IMG/VR virus record: IMGVR_UViG_3300009605_000020
Span: 1-64,000 of that record
Length of the DNA stretch: 64,000 bases
Reading direction: 5' to 3' (one strand)
Source: a virus
Shown here: positions 17,172-24,766 of the stretch, one piece after another
Layout: every line of letters starts with the position of its first letter
How positions within the stretch are numbered: position 1 is the first letter of the stretch
Notes under the pieces: model-generated
Told to the model about the DNA's origin: nothing
Seen by the model: the letters and a program-made list of their open reading frames with translations, nothing else
Databases searched by the model: none
Translations under genes and position numbers: made by a program

Positions 17172-18080
17172 TTAATCGTGTCGTGGCCTTCTCAAAACAC
17201 GCAATTTACTAAAAATTGTAGTAAAATTCATTGTTGAGGGAGGGGCTCCAGTATAAACGCGACTACTCAACGCCACGCGTACATTGGCGGGACGTAGATC
17301 ATAAGAGGGCGCTGCTGTCGATGTTCCCCCTGGCATGTTAGATATTTGATAGCTGTAGGTCTCTTGCCGATGTGACGATACATGAAATTCCGTTGTGGTT
17401 AAGGGAGGCGGGAATGTCGTGATTTCTCCCGTGGCCGCAGAACAAATCGACGTGCATGCGGGAAAAAAAACTTGTTCGTAGAATGAAGGAAAACGCTTTC
17501 CGGATGTCTCAACACTAGTAATGGGACATCCGATGCCGCCCGGACATCCAGTCAAGCCACCGTTCCGACAGTATGCAACCGTATGGTCAGCATCCCCATT
17601 GGCATACATTCCCACCCCTATCCAGTTGCTCGTGGTGGTCGGACCGCCGAAGGTGCCGTATCCATCGTCCTTTAAAATTAGAAAGTTCCCCTGATATGCT
17701 CCATCCGCAGGTGTATAACTACCACCGGTGGACCCAGTTAATAATACTTGAAAGCAGAGGGTATCAGACGCATCATAGTCAGGGAGAATGTCGGTAACGG
17801 TGGTTTCTAAAAGCGGACAATTCATATACCCCACATACCAATTGGCGTAGGCGCCCGCATCTGCCCCATTAACAAGTATTTTTAGTCCCACACCGTTAAT
17901 AAATTCGATGCTTGTTCCGTGGGTTGCTAAATTTCGGCATAACCAATCAGTATCCTCCCACGAATAAGCAACCCCATCAGAGAAAGTGTGGGTACCGATA
18001 TGAGATGCGAAATCAAATTCTTTGACAACTTCCCAAGGTTGCGGAATTAAGGCGCCCGAAAGTCCTTTAACTGTAGCCAT
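17172..18080 (-). CDS. Putative adhesin, paralogue 2 of a tandem pair
   Basis: A 302-aa protein closely related to the upstream neighbour. Shared landmarks in order: WEVVKEFDF (residues ~17-25), HTFSDGVAYSWEDTDWLCRN, GVGLKILVNG, a DTLCFQVLL strand, and a C-terminal KLRVLRRPRHD. The pattern is all-beta, jelly-roll or lectin-like, but I do not recognise the family. The copy has extra cysteines (GGLTGCPGGIGCP and ACTSICSA) not matched in its partner. Its start overlaps the end of the partner gene by 14 nt. Context in a fibre cluster suggests receptor binding or capsid decoration. Confidence 0.65.
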   Translation of the reverse strand: MATVKGLSGALIPQPWEVVKEFDFASHIGTHTFSDGVAYSWEDTDWLCRNLATHGTSIEFINGVGLKILVNGADAGAYANWYVGYMNCPLLETTVTDILPDYDASDTLCFQVLLTGSTGGSYTPADGAYQGNFLILKDDGYGTFGGPTTTSNWIGVGMYANGDADHTVAYCRNGGLTGCPGGIGCPITSVETSGKRFPSFYEQVFFPACTSICSAATGEITTFPPPLTTTEFHVSSHRQETYSYQISNMPGGTSTAAPSYDLRPANVRVALSSRVYTGAPPSTMNFTTIFSKLRVLRRPRHD

Positions 18081-19113
18081 TCTGCGTTCTCCTAAGAATA
18101 CGTAGTTTAGTATAGGTGGTCGTAATACCTGCTGAAATATAGAAAGAAGTTCCGGGACCGACGGGGATTTCGGGGCCGGCCCACAATGTGATACCTGTGG
18201 TCATATTTATATATGAATTCGAAGGCTTAAGCGCCCACGCCGGCGTAGCTCCGGGGTTGTCCGTAATATCATTCTGTATTTGCCATGATATGGTCGCTGA
18301 GGAACGTAACGATTCCATACTAATGGGCCGTGGAAAATTTATAATGTTTTGGCCGGCCGAATTCGTATGGGCTACCGACGTCACAAACCCCGCACCAGGA
18401 ACAGCAACAATTTCCATACATCTGGGCCACTTTGTGTCTGACCCTCCTGCCCTAATACTGTCAGTCTCAAGGCCTGGTGTGGGAAACGGGACGGGAAGGC
18501 CGCCGCCCATACGCACGTGCCAACTGGCACTATGTGGGGTTATCGATGAACTCAAATACGCGCTTATTCCGCCCCAAATACCAGATTGGCCCGAACCATA
18601 GTCTCCATCAGATAATATAAATCGCGCAGATGGATTGTTGCCATCTTGAGTTGTTCCATTATATACATCCCCCGGTGATGGGGCTCCGGTCACGGTGCGG
18701 CCAATATTATTAAAAGAACTTGCGAGAAGTATTTGGTAACAAAGAGTATCCTCATCAGAGAACGAAACACCAGCTGCTGTGGCGATGTCGGACACACTGC
18801 CTTGCACAAGAGTGTCGGTCATGAGGCTAGAAATAAAGTTACTGTCGGCGCCGGTCGAGCCTGTAATAAAAATCTGGAGGCCGGTGCCCTCAATAAACTT
18901 CACATACGAATCGACGCCACCATAGGTGTTAAGATTTCTGCACGTCCAGTCAACCCCTTCAAAGGGTCGAGCAACTCCATCGACAAAAGTATGATCGGGC
19001 GCCTTTGTGAAATCAAACTCTTTAATAACTTCCCAATCGCTAGTAACTTCAACCCCGGAAAGAGTTTTTATGTCATAGATATCTACACCTGATATTTTAA
19101 ATCCCGTTGCCAT
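18067..19113 (-). CDS. Putative adhesin, paralogue 1 of a tandem pair
   Basis: A 348-aa protein, ATG 19113 with GTGAGGA and an ACTAAATA element 15 nt before the start. It aligns with the next gene through DWEVIKEFDF, DHTFVDGVARPFEGVDWTCR, GTGLQIFITGSTG, DTLCYQILLAS and C-terminal KLRILRRTQNG. Additional glycine- and serine-rich loops explain its greater length. No signal peptide or membrane segment. The pair arose by duplication and divergence, as is common for receptor-binding proteins. Function is not recognised. Confidence 0.65.
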   Translation of the reverse strand: MATGFKISGVDIYDIKTLSGVEVTSDWEVIKEFDFTKAPDHTFVDGVARPFEGVDWTCRNLNTYGGVDSYVKFIEGTGLQIFITGSTGADSNFISSLMTDTLVQGSVSDIATAAGVSFSDEDTLCYQILLASSFNNIGRTVTGAPSPGDVYNGTTQDGNNPSARFILSDGDYGSGQSGIWGGISAYLSSSITPHSASWHVRMGGGLPVPFPTPGLETDSIRAGGSDTKWPRCMEIVAVPGAGFVTSVAHTNSAGQNIINFPRPISMESLRSSATISWQIQNDITDNPGATPAWALKPSNSYINMTTGITLWAGPEIPVGPGTSFYISAGITTTYTKLRILRRTQNGYS

Positions 19114-19128
19114 TAAAGTTCCTCACTA

Positions 19129-19136
19129 TATTTAGT
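19129..19136 (-). promoter_or_regulatory. ACTAWWTA intergenic element (ACTAAATA) before adhesin pair
   Basis: ACTAAATA on the coding strand 15 nt before the adhesin ATG. The surrounding 134-nt gap is the longest in the window. It also holds a possible long-range stem (TCGCTGA with TCAGCGA) but no credible gene. Confidence 0.5.
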
Positions 19137-19247
19137 TCGCTGACTGGTCTCCGTCGTTATATATCTATTCCAACCTCAGCGACCGAAACTTGGTGAACAC
19201 GTAAGGCAACCCCTGGTACTACCCCCTGCACGCTGGATGCTGGCATA

Positions 19248-21020
19248 TCATGCTAGCTCGATATATGTGGCATCCGGGTTGAAGTATATAAGACTGCCTG
19301 ACGTGGCGCCATAGCCCACAACTCTCACATATTCGTTGGAAGTTGTAGGAGCTGCACCGCTAACGGTGCCCAATTCTGTTCCGACATACACAGGGCCCCC
19401 ATTTATATAGGCGCCCGAGTAAGCTGTGAGGGCATTGTAGAATCCTCGAATAAGCATCCCGTCTTGTTGAGCAGAACTTGAGCCCATGGCCATGGCCAAC
19501 AGTTGGTTGTGGCCGCTTCCGGTGACAGAAGCATCCGCTTGGGCCCAGCCTCCATCGCTCTTAAGATAATAAAGTTTCCCAATGTCTGTTGAGCCCGTTC
19601 CGAAGAATACCACCTCACCGCCACCATGGTTCATTCCCCCTAGCCGGAAGGTGGGGTCCAGTATGCCAGTCATATTAACGTTTAGGGCCGTATACATACC
19701 GTCTTCTGACTTCGGGGGGCCTATCATGACCCCAAAGTTGCTAGCGAAGAAGTGGTGCTCGGCTTCCTCATCGCCCGCCGGCATTATAAAAATACCTGAC
19801 GGAGTCTCGTTCTCTGGGTTGGCGCTAGCCTGGATCATGATGGTGCCAGTTGCGTGGCCTTCCCCGAATTCGCTGAAGTCTGGTGCTATCAGCACACCGC
19901 CGTTGTTGGTCATGAACGATCCGCTCGTCGCCAACCTAATGCCTGTAGAGGATATGATAGTCGAGGGTCCCATGTCTCCGTGCACAACGATGAAACTTCC
20001 AGAGTTGGCGTTAATGCCGGCGTTGGCCGAGAGGTCCAGGTTGCACCCTCCAGACAGCTGAATCCCAGTAGAATTTGCTAGGATGGAGGGGCCATTGCCG
20101 GGGCCCATCATCATAAATTTATTGTGGGATCCCGATTGTATAAGGAGAGTACCTGACTGATATATAGTTCCGGGAGGATTGCCCGGGCCGTTGGGATCTC
20201 CAATATGACCCATTTGAATTGCTCCGTTGACAGTTCCAAAAACGTGAGCAGCAATCTGCGGATGGACAATGCCAGATCCCGTGGGGGTAGTTGTGTTGGA
20301 GCCGCTATATGTGAGGGCGCCCGCAGTTATCATTAGATTGGGGCTGCCCCCGGGGCCACCCGGCATAATCAGGTAGCCATGGGGACCAGACGCGGACGCA
20401 ATGGTAATCATATGCGACGCATAAAATGGGACAGGAGCACCGAAGGCGCCTGCATCGAAGCTGGGAGCTATAGTAATCCCCGCACCGCCGCCGTCGTAGT
20501 GGGGGGTAGCTAACTGGGGACCAAATGTTCCTTGGGCCGGATCGTAATTAATGTCGGTGCTGTTGAATGTTAGGCCACCGGCAGCCATGTGAACCTTGGG
20601 TGGTCCGGGGGGACCATTAAAGTCCATGATCCACAGACCGTGCCCCTGCGAAGACGAGGCGATAGAGATGGCGCCCGACATATAGCCCGGGCCTCCGCCG
20701 CCGAAGGTAGGTGCCAATTGGATTGCATTGTTCGGTGTTGCGAATAGCTGCGCCGATGCGGTAACCATGCTCACCCTGGTACCGTTAAAAGTAAAATTCG
20801 AGCTGGCATCGAGTAGCATGCCCGTATTAAATTGAACCTCTGTCGGATTACCAGCAGCGCCTGTTCCGCCGCCGCCGGCACCAGTAATCTGTACGCCGTT
20901 AAGGAACAGACTTCCCGTAATAGAAAGAGTGCCGGTTACTTCATGAGTAGAGTCTAACGGGCCCGTGTTTTGGGTGTCGCCCGACGTAACATTTCTAGAG
21001 GGAGTAAATTTGGTGGCCAT
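19248..21020 (-). CDS. Glycine/proline-rich fibre protein
   Basis: A 590-aa beta-structured protein with long Gly/Pro/Ala/Ser stretches. Near the start it has TGTLSITGSLFLNGVQITGAG, a common fibre entry. Several internal near-repeats follow a pattern like APTF..GYMSGAISIASSSQ and APSF..FYASHMITIASASG, each followed by a Gly-Pro-rich loop. The C-terminal 130 residues (LYYLKSDGGWAQADAS, VRVVGYG, LIYFNPDATYIEL) resemble a C-terminal module found on many phage fibres. The DNA is visibly richer in GC than the replication genes. It starts 12 nt after the stop of the preceding gene, so it belongs to the same transcript as the 135-aa protein. Confidence 0.75.
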   Translation of the reverse strand: MATKFTPSRNVTSGDTQNTGPLDSTHEVTGTLSITGSLFLNGVQITGAGGGGTGAAGNPTEVQFNTGMLLDASSNFTFNGTRVSMVTASAQLFATPNNAIQLAPTFGGGGPGYMSGAISIASSSQGHGLWIMDFNGPPGPPKVHMAAGGLTFNSTDINYDPAQGTFGPQLATPHYDGGGAGITIAPSFDAGAFGAPVPFYASHMITIASASGPHGYLIMPGGPGGSPNLMITAGALTYSGSNTTTPTGSGIVHPQIAAHVFGTVNGAIQMGHIGDPNGPGNPPGTIYQSGTLLIQSGSHNKFMMMGPGNGPSILANSTGIQLSGGCNLDLSANAGINANSGSFIVVHGDMGPSTIISSTGIRLATSGSFMTNNGGVLIAPDFSEFGEGHATGTIMIQASANPENETPSGIFIMPAGDEEAEHHFFASNFGVMIGPPKSEDGMYTALNVNMTGILDPTFRLGGMNHGGGEVVFFGTGSTDIGKLYYLKSDGGWAQADASVTGSGHNQLLAMAMGSSSAQQDGMLIRGFYNALTAYSGAYINGGPVYVGTELGTVSGAAPTTSNEYVRVVGYGATSGSLIYFNPDATYIELA

Positions 21021-21032
21021 CTGGGCGTCTCC

Positions 21033-21440
21033 TTAGTCGGTTAAGCCCGAACCGGTTAAATGGAACATCTGGTCGGAGGGGATATTAGTTAGCTCTCCTA
21101 TAGCCGTATATGAAGTACTGCCGGAGTTAGTAAGTGGTGCAGAAATAAATATTTCTCGACACTTGACTCCAAATGATACACTATCATTGTTGCTGTTAAG
21201 CGCTACAAAATGTAACCCACCAATAACATTTCCGGAACCAGTAGCATTGAAGTGAACTAAAACATCATCGTTGCTGGCATCGGTATTAATAACTGTTACC
21301 GATCTGACTGTTCTAGGGAATACAATGCGATCTTCAGATCCTGGCGTTAGCGCGGTGGAGCCCGTTATCCATGGAATTCCTGATACCTGATATGAGCCTA
21401 CATTAAATAGTCCCGGCTTCATGTGGTTATACGTGGTCAT
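21033..21440 (-). CDS. Small beta-sandwich structural protein
   Basis: A 135-aa protein with HMKPGLFNVGSYQVSGIPWI at the start, strands SVTVINTDASNDDVLVHFNA and REIFISAPLTNSG. I recall similar short proteins as virion components in marine T4-like phages, often beside fibre genes. A decoration or fibre-anchoring role is likely but not shown. ATG 21440 has TTGGAGAAG, with an ACTAATTA element 27 nt upstream. It heads the fibre transcript. Confidence 0.65.
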   Translation of the reverse strand: MTTYNHMKPGLFNVGSYQVSGIPWITGSTALTPGSEDRIVFPRTVRSVTVINTDASNDDVLVHFNATGSGNVIGGLHFVALNSNNDSVSFGVKCREIFISAPLTNSGSTSYTAIGELTNIPSDQMFHLTGSGLTD

Positions 21441-21467
21441 TCTTTCTTCTCCAAATCCAAACTGTTG

Positions 21468-21475
21468 TAATTAGT
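21468..21475 (-). promoter_or_regulatory. ACTAWWTA intergenic element (ACTAATTA) before fibre cluster
   Basis: ACTAATTA on the coding strand between bS21 and the 135-aa gene, 27 nt before the latter's ATG. It separates the bS21/head transcript from the fibre cluster (inference). Confidence 0.55.
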
Positions 21476-21487
21476 CATCAATAATCA

Positions 21488-21703
21488 CTATTTCCTTTTA
21501 TTAAGCTTTCTTTCTAAGCGTTCTTTTTCACGGCGCGCTCTTTTTTGTTTTAACTTCTTCTTGGCTGATGGTTTTATGTGATAAGAGCAGCGTTGTCGAT
21601 AAGTTTCAAGCACTCTATCTTTTTTTACTTTCTTAATAAATCTTCTAATCAACCTCTCGGGACTCTCGCGAGGTCTTTGTATTACAGATACGTTTACAGC
21701 CAT
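21488..21703 (-). CDS. rpsU: Ribosomal protein bS21 homologue
   Basis: A 71-aa, highly basic protein, the same length as E. coli bS21. The order V-x-V-x-x-R-x-x-E-S-P-E-R-L-I-R-R-F, then VLETYRQRCSYHIKPSAKK, followed by a basic helical tail (KQKRARREKERLERKLNKR), matches bS21 along its length. bS21 sits on the 30S platform next to the anti-Shine-Dalgarno helix and helps initiation. Phage-encoded bS21 is known from metagenomic and pelagiphage genomes and is thought to replace the host copy in ribosomes. Here it is embedded among head genes, 10 nt after the preceding stop, so it is expected to be made with late proteins. Confidence 0.93.
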   Translation of the reverse strand: MAVNVSVIQRPRESPERLIRRFIKKVKKDRVLETYRQRCSYHIKPSAKKKLKQKRARREKERLERKLNKRK

Positions 21704-21713
21704 CGAGTTTTCC

Positions 21714-22175
21714 TTATTTTGTCGAACTCATATGAGCTTGCCAACTTCTTCCAACGCTCCCAAATAAATTAGAAATGTCTACTCCAGAATCCTCCGGATC
21801 TACATTCGCTAGAGGACCTTGTGGTGCCGGGGCTGCTCCTGGTGCTGGGCCAGCTGATTTTAGAGCAGTGGTACCTTCGAATAGATCTATACCATTATAG
21901 GCATCTTTGCCAATAGAATCTAAAAGCTTTTGTTTATGATCGTTTAGCTTTTGTTTTTGTTCTTGCAACGATTTTTGTCGTATCTCTGTAAACTTTTCTT
22001 CGTTTGGAGCTGCTGTTGGTTTTTCTCTATGTCGAGCTTCAACAAGCTGAAGGCCACCGATTCCGGTAGCCACCTCTGATACAATTCCTGAAAGAACACC
22101 ATCTTCAAACATCACCTCCTTTATGCATTCTTTTATTATCGGCTTTAGCAGCTTTTTTAGGTCTGATTTTTTCAT
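21714..22175 (-). CDS. Small head-associated protein with capsid-targeting-like leader
   Basis: A 153-aa protein with an N-terminal amphipathic leader MKKSDLKKLLKPIIKECIKE, similar to the leaders of the two genes before it. A central region is lysine- and glutamine-rich helix (EIRQKSLQEQKQKLNDHKQK), then an Ala/Pro-rich linker. No membrane segment. Position, two genes after the prohead protease neighbour, together with the leader, suggests an internal head or core protein. Function otherwise unrecognised. Confidence 0.6.
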   Translation of the reverse strand: MKKSDLKKLLKPIIKECIKEVMFEDGVLSGIVSEVATGIGGLQLVEARHREKPTAAPNEEKFTEIRQKSLQEQKQKLNDHKQKLLDSIGKDAYNGIDLFEGTTALKSAGPAPGAAPAPQGPLANVDPEDSGVDISNLFGSVGRSWQAHMSSTK

Positions 22176-22667
22176 TTATTCCTCAGCTGCTGCTGCGGTT
22201 ACTGCCTTGTCCAAAGCTATATTGAGATACCTCAATGCTCCCTTAATGTTTGGCTCAGCCGTTAAACCAAAGGCTCCCAAATCTTTCTCTAATTCTTTAA
22301 TATCGGCACCCAATATGGTTGCTATTTTTTGAGCTTTTTGTCTTGTAACGGTTCCCTTTTTCATAGTAGCCTGCTCGGCTTCTCCGGCCGTTTCGGTTTC
22401 ACCAGCGGCCGCTTGAAGTTCGCCGGCGGCTTGTGCAGCCGTAGCAGAACCCAGTTTGCCAGCCATGCCGGCAACTCCTCCTGCAGCGCGCTGGGCGCCG
22501 GCCTTCATTTTGGCGGCCAATGCTGCCTTTTTTCGCTGCAGCGAACCACCTAGACCCGTCTTCAGGCTTTTTAGTCCAGCTTTCGCCTGTGTAAAGAGCC
22601 CCTCTTCGACCGCAGCTTCGATTTCTTCGCTGATGATCTGGTGTAATTCTTCTTGAGTTATTTTCAT
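22176..22667 (-). CDS. Alanine-rich small head protein with capsid-targeting-like leader
   Basis: A 163-aa protein opening MKITQEELHQIISEEIEAAV, which has the form of short leaders seen on T4 internal proteins and contains possible protease cut sites (IISE, VEEGL). Residues 30-100 are Ala/Gly/Lys-rich (AAKMKAGAQRAAGGVAGMAG), a basic stretch that could bind DNA. The C-terminal 60 residues form a small helical domain (AQKIATILGADIKELEKDLG). It ends one base before the next start. Internal capsid protein is the most plausible reading. Confidence 0.6.
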   Translation of the reverse strand: MKITQEELHQIISEEIEAAVEEGLFTQAKAGLKSLKTGLGGSLQRKKAALAAKMKAGAQRAAGGVAGMAGKLGSATAAQAAGELQAAAGETETAGEAEQATMKKGTVTRQKAQKIATILGADIKELEKDLGAFGLTAEPNIKGALRYLNIALDKAVTAAAAEE

Positions 22668-22668
22668 T

Positions 22669-24762
22669 TTAGCAATCTCCTTTAATTCCGGCTAACGTCT
22701 TCCAACGATCGAGCTGGACTGATTCTTGCAGTGGGGCGCCCTTAACAACACTGAACTTGTTTAGTGCATCCACAACCTCTTGTTCTTTGCCCTTCAGCTT
22801 CGGAGCTGATTTTGCGGCGCGCGTAACCAAGCTTTTAATTGCAGAGCCGTCTAGAATCGCTTTTTTAGCTCGGCGCAACTTTTTGATGAGTAATTTGGCC
22901 AGCATTCTCGTTGTATTCCCGCCGACGCCGGCCCCTTCCAGGTTATTTACTAGACTCTTATCAAAAGTATAATAATATTTAGGTATAACTCGTTTTACTT
23001 TTACGACCTCACCTTCTTTATTCTTGTATTTCCTGGCGCGTTTGTATCTTCGGTTTAATTTACCTAGAGAGAGGGCGCCCCATTTATCTGGGTCCCACCG
23101 ATATCCGCGGGTTCCCAGGCCTAGTTCGGCTTTCTCGGTACCCAGCTCATCAGTAATTTCAGATAAAAGATGGTCAAGGACGCCGTCCAGCGCCTCTTCT
23201 AACTCAACGCGTCCCATTAGAGCATCCGACTGGGCCCTCTCCATAGTATTTATATACTTTTGTTGGGCTGCTTTGCTGGGAAGGCGCGGAGCGTATACCT
23301 TAACATGGTCATTATCGTAGCGAAGAAGAATTGGTTTCACCACCTCTATTGCTTCAACTTCTGTTTTTTTACCTTCAACACACTTATTTTGTTCTTCGTC
23401 AAATGTCTGACCTTCTGGGCAGTCGCATTTTCCTGTTTCTTCATTATAAACTTTACCCTGTGCCTCTTCCTCTTCGGAACACTTAGCGCCTGGCGGTGGT
23501 GGTTCCACCTCTTTGCATTCTAATGGATTCATTTCGTTCAGAAGGGCTTGTAAAAGCTGCGCGCGAGAAGATTTCTCACCCTTCTTGCGGAGCCACAGTA
23601 CGGCTCCCGCAGACAAAGCCAATCCAACGCCGAGCGGCGCTAGAAGAGACGTTGCAACAGCGCCCAATGTACCGGCGGTAGCGGCGGCGGCGGCGCCCCC
23701 AGCGGCGTGGCCGGCAACAACTTTAGATACTTTAATCGCCGCGCCAGGAAGAGTGGGGTGCCACAACAGGCCGCCCTGGGGTGCGGCTCCAAAAACCGAC
23801 GCCATGGTCTGACCCGAAGCGCCGGGGGCGCCCGTGAGGGAATTCCATGTGGACAACCACTTAGAGGGATTGGCGCCAAGCTTGGATAAATCTTGGGGCG
23901 TAATACCATTGGCGCTCATATCTCTCAACATGTCTCCCAAAGGCATATTAGGACTATAATGCCCCGAGGATCCGTGTAGAATTCTACCCAGCATTTGGGT
24001 GGGGCCTTCTCCGGCGTCGACCTGGAGAACCTTATTGAGGGTCGTCGGCGCGGTGCTTGCACCGGGGCCCGTAAGCAATTGAACAAACCATGGCTGCTGG
24101 AGAAGTACGCTACCAAGCGCAGCCGTTGCGCCACCGAGCGCCAACATTGCAGGAGCTAGGCGAGACTGAAGCCCTTTTATGGTAGACGACTTTCCGCGGG
24201 CGCCACCGAATGTTCCTTCTGTATCTTCGGCGCCCTTCTCTAATAAGACACCATCGTATTCTTGATTTTCTTTAAAGTGTTTGTACACATCCGCTAACTT
24301 ATAATCCAATATATGTCGAGCATAGTTGTTCAAATCATCGACAATAACATTGGCCTCGGGGCAACCCATGTCCCCCTTTTCAACTCCCATCTTAAGACCG
24401 GCGTAGACTGCATAAATTTCACTGAGTGCGTCGACAAATACACCGTTGTCTTTCATGTTTGGGAAGCCTTTAAAATTTTTCTTTAGGCCGCCGTCGAGCT
24501 TGCGAAGCAAGTCTTTCGTGCCCTTCTCAAGAAGGTCTTGAATCTTTTTCGCCGCCACTTTTTCGTCTTTGGTCATGCCCGGGCGCCATGCTAGCTTGCC
24601 ACCCTTTTCGAGAGAGCCGAGCTTACTCAAACCATATTTAATAGTATCCCAAATGCCCTCTTGTAAGTAACCCGCGTCATACATCTCTTCATGAATAATG
24701 ATTTCCCTTAAAAGAGCCTTGACTTCTAGTTCGGTCAGCAGAGTTTTCTTAACTTTGGTCAT
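22669..24762 (-). CDS. Large head-internal or ejected protein with Cys-rich segment
   Basis: A 697-aa protein directly after the prohead protease. The leader (residues 8-35, ELEVKALLREIIIHEEMYD) is helical with possible I/L-x-E cut sites. A hydrophobic Ala/Gly-rich segment near residues 350-390 (AVATSLLAPLGVGLALSAGA) looks membrane-capable. Residues about 415-465 hold six cysteines around GKCDCPEGQTFDEEQNKC, like a small disulfide or EGF-type module. The basic C-terminal part is rich in Lys/Arg, and the end VQLDRWKTLAGIKGDC echoes the scaffold's C-terminus. This mix suggests a packaged protein that leaves with DNA. The exact role is unknown. Confidence 0.6.
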   Translation of the reverse strand: MTKVKKTLLTELEVKALLREIIIHEEMYDAGYLQEGIWDTIKYGLSKLGSLEKGGKLAWRPGMTKDEKVAAKKIQDLLEKGTKDLLRKLDGGLKKNFKGFPNMKDNGVFVDALSEIYAVYAGLKMGVEKGDMGCPEANVIVDDLNNYARHILDYKLADVYKHFKENQEYDGVLLEKGAEDTEGTFGGARGKSSTIKGLQSRLAPAMLALGGATAALGSVLLQQPWFVQLLTGPGASTAPTTLNKVLQVDAGEGPTQMLGRILHGSSGHYSPNMPLGDMLRDMSANGITPQDLSKLGANPSKWLSTWNSLTGAPGASGQTMASVFGAAPQGGLLWHPTLPGAAIKVSKVVAGHAAGGAAAAATAGTLGAVATSLLAPLGVGLALSAGAVLWLRKKGEKSSRAQLLQALLNEMNPLECKEVEPPPPGAKCSEEEEAQGKVYNEETGKCDCPEGQTFDEEQNKCVEGKKTEVEAIEVVKPILLRYDNDHVKVYAPRLPSKAAQQKYINTMERAQSDALMGRVELEEALDGVLDHLLSEITDELGTEKAELGLGTRGYRWDPDKWGALSLGKLNRRYKRARKYKNKEGEVVKVKRVIPKYYYTFDKSLVNNLEGAGVGGNTTRMLAKLLIKKLRRAKKAILDGSAIKSLVTRAAKSAPKLKGKEQEVVDALNKFSVVKGAPLQESVQLDRWKTLAGIKGDC

Positions 24763-24766
24763 CCTT

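Noticed and set aside
18204-18211. TATAAATA, the T4 late promoter box, on the minus strand
   Set aside because: It lies inside the 348-aa adhesin gene, about 120 nt from the next start. Another copy (23247-23254) is inside the 697-aa gene. Neither sits in a gap, while a different motif fills the gaps.
19141-19240. Possible stem-loop terminator in the 134-nt gap
   Set aside because: The best pairing (TCGCTGA with TCAGCGA) has a loop of over 30 nt and no U tract, so it is not convincing.
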